DNA of 64,000 nucleotides from Dipylidium caninum (lineage: Eukaryota; Platyhelminthes; Cestoda; Cyclophyllidea; Dipylidiidae). The stretch covers positions 62,001 through 126,000 of the forward strand of contig QEYB01001479.1 of the NCBI GenBank assembly GCA_017562135.1, read 5' to 3'. Below the pieces are notes generated by a model, which did not search any database, was not told the origin of the DNA, and saw only the letters and a program-made list of their open reading frames with translations. Each line of letters begins with the position of its first letter. Position 1 is the first letter of the stretch. Shown here in pieces: positions 12,390-25,200 of this stretch. The position numbers were made by a program, and so were the translations under genes.

Positions 12390-15300
12390 AAACTCGGTAA
12401 GGCACATAGCAGCAGAGGACTGTTATGACTAAAGGAATGGGTCAGAAGACGTGCAATCAACTCGGTGATGGGTGCCTCGGGAAGCAGAGAGCCAATGCAG
12501 TTAAAGTAGAACGAAAAACGCCTCCTTACTGGTGTACCGCTTTGGCATGTAGCCCTGGTAAAGTACGCTTTTGCGGAGGCGAAGCAGTCGATCCGTGCTG
12601 ATGTCCTAGTAGAAACATTTTGTTATCAGTCCATGTCTCCACTCGGGATGTGGTCCTACCGAAGCGCCTTCCGTTCGCGCATGTTGTCAGACAGGAGAAG
12701 AAGTTTTTTTTGCGTCACATCGCCATGTCAGGAGTGCAAATGTTTGACGTCTAGCGGCAACGAAAGGCTTGGCAAAAGAGTCTTCCCATCGGTCTGCGTT
12801 TTAATTAGGTCAATGGAGGTAAAAACTAGTCAAAATTAGGAATCAGGAGCAGAATCAACCATTGACATATCGAACAGCCTGCAAATGTCAACCGCCATAC
12901 GCGTGAAATCATTCCGTTAACATTTCATCACGTTTTTCGCGAAATTACAAAGATAGACCATTGTAATGAACCATAATTTAAGTGTTAGATAATCCAAACT
13001 CCTAATTTCTAAGCGCAAGAAGCAAGGAACAAAAGGGATTCTTCGAGAAGAGCGTGAAAGGGCGGAGGAGGAGGAGGAAGAGAGCAGAAACTCATGTCGG
13101 TTGATGCACAGAGGATATGCAAATAATCGGTCTTGTTGTCTCCTTCGTCTAGAATGCCCAAATAGTAATGTAATTCGTGAAAGAAGAGACCTGCCCCAGC
13201 CAGTCCACGCTCTCTCTTGAAAATTATATCAAAGACTGTAATGGGTTGAACATATTGTCATAGTGAAAGGAAATACCTCATGTAACGTCTATCAACAAAA
13301 TATTTGGAAGCAAACTTTTTACCTGCTTACTTGTGCATCCATCGCAGTCGTCTGAGCCTGCTCTCCCGGTGCAGCCAACACATCGAGCTTCAACAGAACA
13401 TGGTGGCAATCGGCCGATGACCTTTAGTTTTTTCAAATGGGATTTTGGTTTTTCACAGTCCTCACTTACTTTTTTCAAGAGAGCGACTGTTGTCAAATGT
13501 TGAAGTGGAAAAGTAGTTTTTTTCTTAAAAAAAACACTATCAGCCCTCTTTGCAATCGTAAATATTGTCTGCCATGAAAAAAGTGGTGCGAGTGCTTAGG
13601 CGGATTGAGGGCCGATGGGCGCGAAACTGTTGTTATGCGACTGAGGCCCAAATCAAAAATAGGGGACGGGAAATCCCCTTGACCATCAGTCATGTATCCG
13701 TTTACGGCACTCCCTCAAAATCACTCAATGTGTTGAAAACCGGATGTGTCGAAAAAACGTGCAGATGATCTCCAACATGGGTGGCACATCACCAGAATAT
13801 GCACACCTCTTACAAATTTCTTCACCAAATCTTGATTTGCTGTAGTAATGGCAAAAAGAGAAGGAAGGAGGGATTTTTAATTAGGGCCTTTTCATTTTAG
13901 AGCAGAGCGCATCAGGAATGCGAAGTGGAGGGTGCAAGAGCGAGATGTTCTGTGACAGAGAAGAAAGTAGTCTTCTACTCCTCCAGTGAAGCTTCTGATA
14001 TCTGCCGCGTGGAATACGAACCTCGGTATTTGAAACAGGTGTTGAAAACGGAACTTAATATTCCTCCGAGTGAAGGCATTGCTCCAGGAGTTAGAACCGC
14101 TAATCGTTCTGCGAGGAATGTATTCAGCTAAGACCTTCCATTGCATGTGCGTTACACGTTTGACCACCGTGCACAGTCGTATTTACTTCGTCACTTGCTG
14201 AAATAAGGAATGTATGAAAAGAAATGCATTAATGAAGGTATTTTGACGACAGGTCCCGATCGATGCATCTTAGAGTGGGGTAAATTGCATATGGGGAGAA
14301 AAGTTAAACGAAACACAAGAATCCGCAATGCTAGCACCACCCCTAATAGGGACTGGGTGGTCACACTGCTAGGAGTAGGTGGACGAAAGGCGGGGCTAAG
14401 AAATCTGCGTACACAAAAGTAGCCAATTAAAGCACTAATTCATCCATCCCTTGCATAATCGTCAAAGCGCAGTGAAAAACTTGAGCCGAGTTATTTTTGT
14501 ATTCGTAAGAGGGCTGGCCACTACCCATCAGGATTCGGTGTAACATATAAGGAATCTAGAATCTCAGTATGAAGTTCAAGTAAGTGTTGGTAGTTAGTAC
14601 CGAAAGAAAAAAAAAATCCATATGCCGAGACATATAAGTCGGTTATGTGGATCATTATATAATTCCTCGCCCTTGACATCGGGGGCTATAATCATTAAAA
14701 GGAAAATTCCTAAAATCTGTTTAAGCAATGATGCATTTTGTTTTGTTCTCCGTCGACGCTGATATAAATGATGCCTTATGATCCCACTCATTTGTAGAGA
14801 GGTACGGCTACCATAACCGTTATTAAATTTACAACACCTTTTAAGCCAATGTATGTGAAACACAGGACAGAGCAGAGATAAATGAGTCTACTAATGTTCC
14901 CATGAATAGTTCCCTAAGTGAGTCAGACAAAGCGACTTATGTGGACACAGCATCACTCCGCCGCGAATTTGGGGTTAAAAGGCATGGGACTTAAGTCCCC
15001 AGCGGCTTAAGCAATAAGCATAATGACACGACTCTACCCGAGGCGGCTTAATAGAAACTCTGGTAAAATATAACTAGATGGTTTTGCGTATAACTCTGTT
15101 TAGGTAAGATATGTGGATAGTTATTTTGTATAAGGAATACGATAGCAAAATTATGAGTGAGAAGACTACCCTTTAATTCGGTTGAAAAATGATTGACAGC
15201 GAGTTGTAGCCGCTTTATTTTTAGTCAAAAGCATGTTAATTAAGGGAGCGAAGTAGAGGTGGGAATAAATATTATCTTAATTTAAATGTTCACAGTCAGA

Positions 15301-15843
15301 TTTCTTCAGAAAGAATGGAGTTATTATAAATTCACAGGTACAAGGGGTACTTGCCTTGAACACAATGTTTTCGGAGAGGTTTGACATATTTAAGGTTTGC
15401 ACATACATCAAAATTTTAAGGCGCCGATTAAATCGTATGGATACCAGAATTAAACATATGATAATGTGCCAGTATCTGGGGGCAAGGAGAACAAGTATGT
15501 ATAACATAAAATTAGTGGATTACATTGACAAGGTGAACCATACGGGATTTTTCTAGTAGATGACATGCATGGCTCTATTTTTGTCAGAAAACAAAAAACA
15601 TTAAACTAAACTTCAATACAAAATTCAAAAAAGATCTTTATAAATGCAAAGTTAGTATTATTTTTTAAGCAATAAGTTATTAGTCTTAACCATACATTTT
15701 ATATTAGCTTATCTTGGTTGTGTTTAAATAAATCGATTGTCTGGCGCTTCTTTATTTCGGCAACTATGTCCGCCAGGTAGGCGTGCTTTAAGTGTGCATG
15801 GCTATCTATCGGTCGCTTACCGGTGTATTTTAGGAACTTGAAC
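12390..15843. other. Intergenic region with weak exon candidates
   Basis: No recognised gene. On the - strand a Cys-rich open frame reads from about 13490 down to a good donor (GTAAGC) just below 13331; it is described among the findings. On the + strand 13925-14131 is open but without splice support. From about 14.6 kb the sequence becomes clearly more AT-rich, up to the EIF4H start. I see no promoter motif that I would defend. Confidence 0.35.
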
Positions 15844-17278
15844 ATGAATGAACCTCACAGGTACCGCGTTTATGTAGGCAATTTACACAAAAACTGTTTG
15901 CAGTCTCACGTAGAGGAAATTTTTGAAGGATGTAAGGTATGTGCTTCTGTTTACTCCTAACTTGAACTAAATATAGATCTTAAACATTACTATGATGCGC
16001 GATAGCAACACAGATGAGTTCAAAGGCTATGCTTATGTGGAGCTAAAAGATGAGTATTCCTATCTTAAGGCGCGATCCTACGACGGAACCGTAATTTTTT
16101 TCTATACGTTGTGGAGTTTATCTTAGATCGTCAACGGCAACACAATACGTGTAAATGATGCAGATAGAGGCGGTAAGTCATAGCACTTTCGTCTCCTGCC
16201 ATTCAGGTATTATCAATTACTTTATTTTACAGGAAATCGCGGTGGCCGTGGCCGAGGCGATTTTAACGGGAGAACCAGTTAGTTTTCTTATTATTAAGAC
16301 ATTTTTTGTGATGTTTGTTTCATGATATATCTGCTTTCTACGTCAGGTCATATGCGTGGCGGCGTTGGAGCCGGCCGTCAAAGTGGAATAGGTGGTAATG
16401 GATACGGTAATCGTCCGCGTCCTGGGGCTTATCGACCTCGAGTTCAGCCTGGCGTTGCAGGTTTTCATGATGACTATTCCGCTCTTCCTACAAGCAATCG
16501 CTCTACCAGTGGATATATACCCCCTCCTAATTTTGACGCGGTTGATCGTCCTCGTCTCTCCATTAAACCCCGATCTACACCTGCTAATGTAACTAATCAG
16601 GAGCGTGTGAGCTGTCTGAGCGTTCCAAAGCTATTTTTGGGGTTGGTAAGCCTCGTGATGCGAGTCCTTCTAGGTGGGTTTGTTATCTTTCTGTTGTGAC
16701 AGGTTATATTGAATTTTTATTCTACCTTTGGTTTTTAATTGTCATGTTTCTATCTTGCTCGATCATTCTCCCTGACGTCACGATAGCCTTTTCTACTCCT
16801 TTGGCACGTAATTTGGGTTGTAATGACGTCAGCGTCAGTGGCTCATTGCTACACAGTAATTAATTTTTTTTGTGATATATTGCTGCGTTGACAAAAACAA
16901 ACTTCTTTTTGATCAATCCAGTACTGGTTAGTTTTGGGCACTGCCTATTTCTAACAAACGTTTTTAATTTCTTGATTGACCGCGAACATTAGTGTTCTAC
17001 ATCGAGATGTGTTCAACTCATACACAACTCATTTTGCCTTAATTTTGTTATAAATCGTCAATTCATGATTTATGCCATTACCTTTGTCCCCGATGCTGTA
17101 GATATAGAAATGTGGCTTTGTACTTGCCATTGGTCTTGATTTTCGGTTTACACTCGATTTATCATTGCCGGCTTAGATTCTGCCTCTCGAGTGTTTATAA
17201 CCCTTTCAGTTTGAATATATCTTTGGTGGTGGGAGGGTATTTTAACGATTCTCTTTCTTTTTCAGAGAAGTGAAGTAA
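15844..17278 (+). CDS. EIF4H: Eukaryotic translation initiation factor 4H
   Basis: EIF4H stimulates the eIF4A RNA helicase during mRNA scanning in the cytoplasm. Exons are 15844-15936, 15977-16090, 16127-16172, 16233-16277, 16347-16673 and 17266-17278 (stop TAA 17276-17278). The first ATG gives an immediate RRM: YRVYVGNLHKN holds the RNP2-like strand and DEFKGYAYVELKD the RNP1 octamer region. The RRM is followed by IVNGNTIRVNDADRG, then a Gly/Arg-rich linker (GNRGGRGRGDF) and a tail with RPRLSIKPRS and SKAIFGVGKPRDASPSR, matching human 'RPRLQLKPR' and 'SAIFGGARPRE'. Predicted length is about 211 residues. Introns 1 and 2 are only 40 and 36 nt. Exon 5 does not keep one frame: a repeated GT at 16605-16608 shifts it by two bases between NQER and the LSERSKAIFG segment, so the gene as written is interrupted. 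ZMAT5 lies about 300 bp downstream on the same strand. Confidence 0.9.
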
Positions 17279-17573
17279 TCACGATGCTTGCAAGTAAAAA
17301 TTCGTCTAGTTTTCCCCATGTAAAACCTTCGTATCTTGTGCCTCTGTACACACCCACAGGCATTGTTCCTCGAATACCACCAGACTTTTCAGCAACTAAC
17401 CCATTAACATAATTTTGGTACGGTGATTACCACAGCCGGTGCCAAATCCTACCCTTTCGCCAGAAAAAATTGGACTTGGCACTTATCTTCCATTACTCTC
17501 CCCAATCCCTATGTAAATGTTTATTTCATGAATGCACAAGCAAACGACTTGCGCCTGCTTTATTCTAAGCTAT

Positions 17574-18187
17574 ATGGTTCGTGTCAAATATAGCCAGTGC
17601 GAGCCGGACGCTGTTATTGTCATTATTTTCTTTTATTTATTCCTTATATGTGGTTTAGCATAGTCTTCCTTTCAGGGGCGGCGCTATTATTGTGATTATT
17701 GTGATACGAGCTTCCCGGATAGCCTGGTAAACAGACGTAACCATTTGAGTGGAGCAAGACATGTTCAACTAAGGCTGGAGCATATGAGTCCATATCGGGG
17801 TTTGTATTGTATTATTGACGGCAAGTTTCTACAGATCCTGCTGAAGTGTTAGCTGCGGAACGATGCAAGCGACCATGTACGACTTTTCAGCGAACTAGGG
17901 CATGTCAGTACGGCGCGGCGTGTCGATATTCCCATTTGACAAGAGAAGAAGAGGCTCGTCTTCAAGTAGCTGTGAGTAAGTTAGATTGAGAACTTTCTTC
18001 TCGAAGGAAAATTTCTTCAGCACAAATACAGAACCCAATACAAGCATTATGGGAACTGGAAGAGGTGGTGAGGAGAAGACGGAATTGGTTGTGTTCTTCG
18101 AAATTGCCGAAAGGCTTCAAATTTGATGCTTTACCAGCTTCCATCCAAATGTCTCTCAGCAGTGGAGAAAATCGTGATGCTAAATAA
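17574..18187 (+). CDS. ZMAT5: U11/U12 snRNP 20 kDa protein (minor spliceosome)
   Basis: In vertebrates ZMAT5 is a subunit of the U11/U12 di-snRNP that recognises minor-class introns in the nucleus. Exons are 17574-17576 (the start ATG alone, least certain), 17676-17799, 17835-17971 and 18032-18187. The predicted protein is 139 residues (human 170). Residues 6-30 form a U1-type C2H2 finger: YCDYCDTSF, with Cys7, Cys10, His24 and His30. A CCCH finger follows, with Cys57, Cys66, Cys72 and His76 in exact C-x8-C-x5-C-x3-H spacing (KRPCTTFQRTRACQYGAACR). The bridge YRDPAEVLAAERCKRPC matches human 'FRDAAAILLDEQNKRPC'. The acidic/basic tail WELEEVVRRRRNWL corresponds to the human 'VEEERRAREWLL' region. 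The second intron is 35 nt. The exon 4 acceptor was taken as AATACAG (17025 bases upstream numbering is not needed: exon begins 18032) because it keeps phase 0. The single-codon first exon uses a non-ideal donor (GTTCGT) and could be replaced by another. Confidence 0.85.
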
Positions 18188-19254
18188 ATATGCGCTTAAA
18201 TGAGCAGTTTTTTTAAAAGAAAATTTGGAGGATATACTACGTTTGTAATTAATCCTAGGTGTTCCTTGCTGCCAAGTGATGCTATTTTTGGTGGAATCTA
18301 CTTGCTATGTATATGTGCGGCTGGCAAATGTCCCACTCTATCCTCAATAATAAAAGGGGTCTTTTTAGTGCCTGTCGCTAACGCCCACTTTTGGCAGTTG
18401 AACACGGTCGAGGAGCGTGGTATGTATGCCGACTAACCGTTAATAATTTTGATGTTTATCGGCAATTATGGCTCAGTTTATTGCATGCCTAAGTTGAAGT
18501 GATTTCTAGGAAGATGTCACCCACACTTGTTTGTTAGTGATGAGTCGTCCTTGATCTGTGTTCGATCATTTTAGTGCCTGCAGATTTTGATTTTCGAGGG
18601 GTACAGTGGTGGCGATGCAACTCAACACAGGCGTGTATTGCGAGCAACTGGCCTCAATGTCTTCCGTAATCACTGTTTCTGGCAGTTATTTCGTGGCTTG
18701 TACCATAGCTGGTGATTAGAATAATTAGGTTCGATCATCATCTCTACCTGGCAGTGTGGTATCTTACTTTCTGTTCCCCATGAGGGTATTTATTACGAAC
18801 AACTCATAATATAACGCCTGGTATGTCATAAAGGAGTTATTTGAGTTTGGGTATTTCCTCCCGAAATGACCACGCCGGCTAAAATTATTGTCATAATTGT
18901 AAACAAAACTTGCCTCCTAAGTAATCCCATAATACAATTCTCATGTCTGTGACAGGCTGCTATGCTTCCCAGCAAGGCTCTTTGCGATAAATAGATGTGG
19001 TCCGCATAATGTCTCATCTTCTAGTTTCCTAAATTGATGGCGTCCCTCATCGTCGGACCGCACTTGCAGTAACAAGAGTGCAAGCTAAAAAATATTATGC
19101 CTTAATCAAACAAAGCAAAACGATTTTTGACAAGAGTCACAAGTTATAGTATGCGGTTTTGGTTATAAAATCCCTACGAGAATTCCATCGTCTCCTCGCC
19201 AAATGATTGGTCAAATCGACGTGCCATCGTGTGGTTTAGCCCTTAGGCGTTCTA
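18188..19254 (+). other. Intergenic region, ZMAT5 to GGT
   Basis: About 1 kb without a supportable exon. Open frames at 18200-18436 (+) and 18826-19017 (-) have no splice or family support. It should contain the ZMAT5 3' UTR and the GGT promoter or a trans-splice acceptor. I cannot point to specific sites. Confidence 0.4.
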
Positions 19255-22200
19255 ATGCCCCTCGAGGACGATCGGAAGTGTTTCGTAGATTCCCCTTCAA
19301 ATGATGTCAGTGGATTCTCTGAACCATCTTCATATTCTGATGGTCATAATTCTCCCGACACTAAAACAAACAACACAAAGAGGAGCATATGTCAAGACTT
19401 TGTTTCAACGGCTAGCCAATTACATCTAATTTATATAAGCATTGCTGCTTGTCTGGCGGCTATATCAATAGCCCTGATATTAACAATTTTCTTTGGATCT
19501 CCACAGGTCAGTTATTTCCAATTAAATATCCACGAAGGTTACTCCCCACGGCTTTATTATATCTGAATCCGGATTTTGCTCGGAAATCGGAAAAAAAATA
19601 ATGATGCAGAGCGGTGGGAATGCCGTTGATGCGCTTATTTCAATCGTTCTTTGCCTCACCGCCACTAGACCAGATATTATCAGTAAGCTTCGACTATTGA
19701 AATACCACTAATGTTCCATTCATTTTCCATCGCACCCACACTGTCATTTGACCCGGCTGCATTTTGATTACCTCACATCAGTGTGTATTATTTTTGATAT
19801 TTTTCCGCAGGTTCGTATCGTTTGCTTTAAGTTGCGCCAGTTCTTCAGTTTTATCTAGATTAACGTTATTACGAACGTTTCCCCTATTTTTCATACGTGT
19901 TATTTCTGTCCTAGGCCTGGGTGGATGTGGTGCGTTTTGGGTACATAAGCGTGACACTAATAATAATGATTTATTCGACGCTATGTGCACTTCTCCCATC
20001 GACTTCAATGGAGATAAAATGAATCCTTCTCGTACTGTGGGCGTCCCAGGTCTTATTGCTGGCCTGAAGTCTCTCCATGAGGCTCATGGTTATTTGCATT
20101 GGGCGGATCTTTTTCAACCCGCGATCGAGTTAACTCAGAACGGTTTTCCCGTGAGCTCCCATTTATCAATATTTATGGTCGGTCCATCGTGCGCAAGCAT
20201 TAGAACCTAGTCGCTTAAGCTTAGTGTGTTCAATATTTTGATACATTTTTCGTAAGTGAAAATACTTTAAGAACTTATTTTGGGTTTCCATCTTACATTA
20301 GGTGAATTCGGGTTTGCTGAAACGATTAAAGAAGGTTGCTGATTCTCAATACTCACCTGCTTCCTCGTTCGCAGTATCTTTCCTGAAATCGGTGAATAAC
20401 GGTACGTATGGACCCCAACCGGTGTTGGAGAAGACTTTACGTCGTTTGGCTGCTGAGGGTCCTCTGGTCTTTTATAATGGATCTATTGGGCTGAGCGTTT
20501 TGACTGAAATGGAGAAGCATAATGTGTCGTGGCAAATGGACGGTGATTTAGGTGCCTATCAAGTTCAGAAGTTGAAAGAGATTGAGGTTTATATCTTATA
20601 TTCTTTTCAATCTTTCGTGTGTTTTTTATATTTGTTAACTCCTGGCGCGGTTAGGTATATTTGCATTTTAAACATCCGATAAATTACTAATCATTCCACA
20701 TTTCTGCTTCTTTTGGATGGAAAATTTGAACCACTACGTGCTCCTTTCTTGCATAGAGCCATTATGATGCTTTTTGACTTTTTTGTGACATTTATACTCT
20801 TTTGTTAGTCACTACTTTATTTTACCTCAAACACCTTTATCGAGACTAGTCATTATACTACCTTTGTTAGGATCCTTGATACCTCTATTCAGACGTTTAC
20901 TACTGTTTAATTAGTCTTCAGGACAACATTTAGATTACTTTTCACATGCATCTATAATTGAAATTTTAATCAATGAGAGGTTTGGCATATTGTTTTCTGT
21001 TTTATTTTTATCGAGTAGTCAATTCGATCCCCAGTTTGATATTTGCTCTACTCATTACTTGTTCTCCGACTTTTTGGGGTTTTACTAGGTGATTTATATC
21101 TAGGATTTAGCGTAAATTATGGCAGAGCACAGGGGTTTTCTTTTTGAAATTGATTAAGTTATCTTGGCATAGCTCATCGTATTTTATGTTTTTATATTTT
21201 CTTTGAAACTAATGTGGTTCAGCTGATGTTTATTGTGACCCAACCGCAACAGTTCAGTGTTGCATTTTATCAAAATTTATACAACTAAAATTTGTATCAT
21301 GGTCCGATTAACTCGTTTAATTTAATTTTAATGGTCTTTTTAGTTTTTATTCTAACGTTTTTGACATCTGTTTCTGCAACGTGCGATCGCTTTTGTTTGA
21401 TTGTCATTTGCTTATCCGGTTGCTAATCCCAAATTTCTACTTGCATCTCTTCCTAATCAATCTTTTTTTATTACTTAATTATCCGCTGATAATTTGGCGT
21501 TATCAGAGTTATTTATTCGTCCAGACACATTCTCATTTTGTTCAAAGTGATTTTGCTTCGCCTTCAGCTTGGTCTTGCGGGATTCAATGTCTACGGCTTT
21601 CCGTCACCTTTTGTCGGTGGAACCCTAACTGCAATGGTGTTGGCCAATCTCGATCTCTTGAATCACTACCGGCCACTTAATGCGCGCAAATTGGGAGCGG
21701 GTGAAGCCAAAGAGTTAGCTTTGATTTACCATCGTCTCATTGAATTGACCAAACTCGGCGTTGGTCAGGTCTCGCTTCTTGGTGATCCCCATGATCTTAC
21801 TATCGGTGTGGACCTCCTTTCTATTGTTTTTCTCATTCCGGCTTTGAATCAAATATTAATAGTCTAGTATAAAATAGAAATTTTACTGCACCGTCACATA
21901 TTCTCTTCCCAAAGTCCCTTATTAATTAACAACGAGGAGAAATGGCGCGAAAGATTTTATTTGAATTAGAACTCCCAAGGTATTAGCATAGTGACTCTCT
22001 CCTACTCCCACAGGTGTTGAATATAATCACCCTTGGTGGTTTTTTTTTGATATTTTACACACGTCTTACTGATTTTATTGATGGCTCAAAGGTATAAACT
22101 CATTTTATGATCCACAAGAGGTACTTCCGCTCTTACTAACCCGTAACACCTAGGCGAAAATGTCGTCGACCAAGAGAACAGTATTCTAAGACTTGAAAAC

Positions 22201-25200
22201 CGCCAACTTATTTCGGGAATAGTCAAAGATGACCGAGTTCTGAACGTTACCGAGTGCGGTAACGTGGATCCCGTTCTTTTCGTAAGTTATTGTGCCACTT
22301 TCTTTTCTGTCGTTGAATAGTGAAACAACCTCCCATTTGTCTAATTTTGCTATTTATTACATGTTAAGTGGAGTTACTTAAGGATGTAAACTTCTAGTTA
22401 ACTGGTTCAAATGTGCTCCATTGTTCCTTTTTGAAGATTTAGGATTATTAGGTGACTATGTTGTTGCTGCTTTAAACGATGACAATGGAATCACATGATT
22501 TTGCTTTTTGGTGTCATAGTTCACTTGTCTCTCTATTACGTATTTTGCCTCTAATTATTATTGGCCAGTAGAAAACAAATACGGTTCATTATTTTGGCTT
22601 TTCCCTTGAAACCTTGATGGTTGTGGCCACTCGTTGCTCCACCATTGTTGGAGTTGCAAACTCTGCTAGCGGACATTTGAGATTTGTTTAACATTTTTTG
22701 GGGGTACAAAGATTATGAAGGCTAGGCATCATCTGTACATCTAATCTTAATACATTGGCTGTGATAAATGCTCTTCGCTAGGTCTAATCCTTTCAAGATG
22801 GGTTGACAGTTTTTCTCGAGTCTCAAAGGATGGATTTGCCTAAAACCCAGAGTATGGACAATACTATGTCTTAACCATTTGAATGTAGTAATTATCTTAT
22901 GGACGACACGTCTGCCCTACTGTCCTTTTCAGTAATTAACTATCTTGACTAAAAGTGTGCTTTTCTCATTCTTCAAGAACCTGACACTTCCATGAAGTTC
23001 TTTTCAAAGCCTTTAGTTTTTATCATTTTCATTGAAACAAATCCAACATGCCCCTGGACATGGAATGTACATTGAGCAAACGATATTCCCCCCCCCCAAC
23101 CCTCCCCCCTAGTAACTTTAGTATTTTCTTCCAGCATTTGACACCCCTTTAATCCTAACGGTGTTAGCGCAAGAGGCTAAACTGATTTTTATTTGAAACG
23201 AATCTGAAAACCCTCGAATTTGTTCTTGACGATTTTTTGCATTCCTTCACACGTTTTAACTTTTTACACCCATGAAGTTGATATTTGGCGATCCACCTCG
23301 AGGCTCGTAGTATGTTAATTAGGCCTTCCTAGACATATTTTTTCTCAATCAAGGTATTGGGCATGCTGCCGTAATAACTTTCGGTGAAGACACAGACACT
23401 TCCAAGTATAATTGTTTTGTTTTTCACGCTTTTTTCAGTAGCAATCTTCTTGCATCTCATTAGCCGAACAGTCTTGTAACCTTCTCCACTAGTGCTTTTG
23501 CGTCGCAGCATACTTTTTTTATGGCCTATCAGTGGGGAAGACCATCGCTCTGTGACGGTGATTTGATATAGCGAGAGCACCATGCACCATCCGTTAAGGC
23601 ACAATCCTCTCTCCACTGTCCTGGCCTCATTGTCATTCCTGGATGGCGCACATGTATGCGTAAATACACACACACGCACAGGACTCTGATCTTAGACATC
23701 AAAGGATTCCCATTGCTCCAAGATTGGGGAATTTCCGCCATCTTTCATTGGTACTAACATCAAATTACACTTTTAAAGGCCGTTCGATTTCACGCACATT
23801 GCTGACGCGGCCATTCATTGAACCAATTCTCTAGTTCTTATTTGTTATCCATAGTTAATATTTCCAATCTTTCGCTGACCTCTTCCTGAAGTTTGGGGCC
23901 ACTTATTTACTTGCTTTGCCCATTCGCCTACTTTATAAATTTGCCAAAAGTTATGGAGTAGCCCTTTTACTTTTGATAATGGAGGACCAGCTCTATGCAT
24001 TGACGTTCGATAGACTTTCCTTACCCGTTGCCTGAGATCTCATTGGTGATTCGTTGTTTATTGAGAAAGTGACATTCTAGGCCCTGTCAATAAGCGTTTT
24101 GGAGTTTATATCCACCACATGAATCTCCTTTGTCTAGAAGGCATTCAAATTAGGTTCTTATATTCGTTCCATTATGCTCTCCTACGACTTTTCACTTAAT
24201 TTTGTAGTTTTTATGATGTCCTCACTGTAAACTCCTCATTCTCGCAACTGATCACTCACTTTGAGGCTGTTACATAATCTTGAGCATGTTTCAAACTTCT
24301 ACTAATTGTTGGCCTTTGTTTTTCGGTAAAGGTAAAGATAATTATTTATATGGAGTGGCGGCTCCCTAAACCATTATAGCTAGGCAACTTAAGCCCATAA
24401 ATTTTGAAGAATTCGATTAGGCAGCAAAAGTTACTCTCTACTCATTACATGTTCGGCTTCGTGCAGTTGAGATGAGATTACTTTCGTGCCGGTGTTCTTC
24501 TCATACATATGGATGATAGCCAACTCCCTTGGTAAAGCATTCTCTTTCATTGCCCTGTAGAGGCATCAGGACACGAACACCTTTGTACTTACCGTGGAGT
24601 CAGATATGTTCATCGTTGCAGCCTCGCTAACTCTGGGCGGGACCTTCGGCTCGGGTATGGTCGTCCCAGAGACGGGTATTCTTCTCAATTCAGCTCAAAA
24701 TTTCTTCTCATCTTTGGAAAAAAGCAGTGCTAACAGTCCTGCACCAGGCCGCCGCCCTCTTCTCTCATTCAGTCCAGTTTTCTTCGAGACTGCACAGCAG
24801 AGGTGTGGCCACCGCTTTGTGGCGGCTAGTTCTGGTGGCCTCCAAGGCATGATCGGGCTCTTTGCAAGTTAGCTTCCTTAGTGTTTGATATCCAAAGTGT
24901 TACTCGATTTGTCTTATAAATTTGACTTGTTGTTTTTTCTCTTGCGGCGTTTTAAAATAGACTTCATAGCAGCCGTTTATATTTCTTATAGTTTAGATTT
25001 TTTAAGATGACTATGCGGTATCTTCGCCTTTTCACCCTTCATTCAACACCTAATTCATTATACTTTTGGTTTGGGTTGGGTATTACCATAATCGTAAATT
25101 AACTTGAACTTGGAACAAAATTACAAACCTTTTTCTTGCGATTTATTCAGTCACTAATTTTTTCTCTACCATTACGTCGGCTACCAACCCTTCCTAGTTA

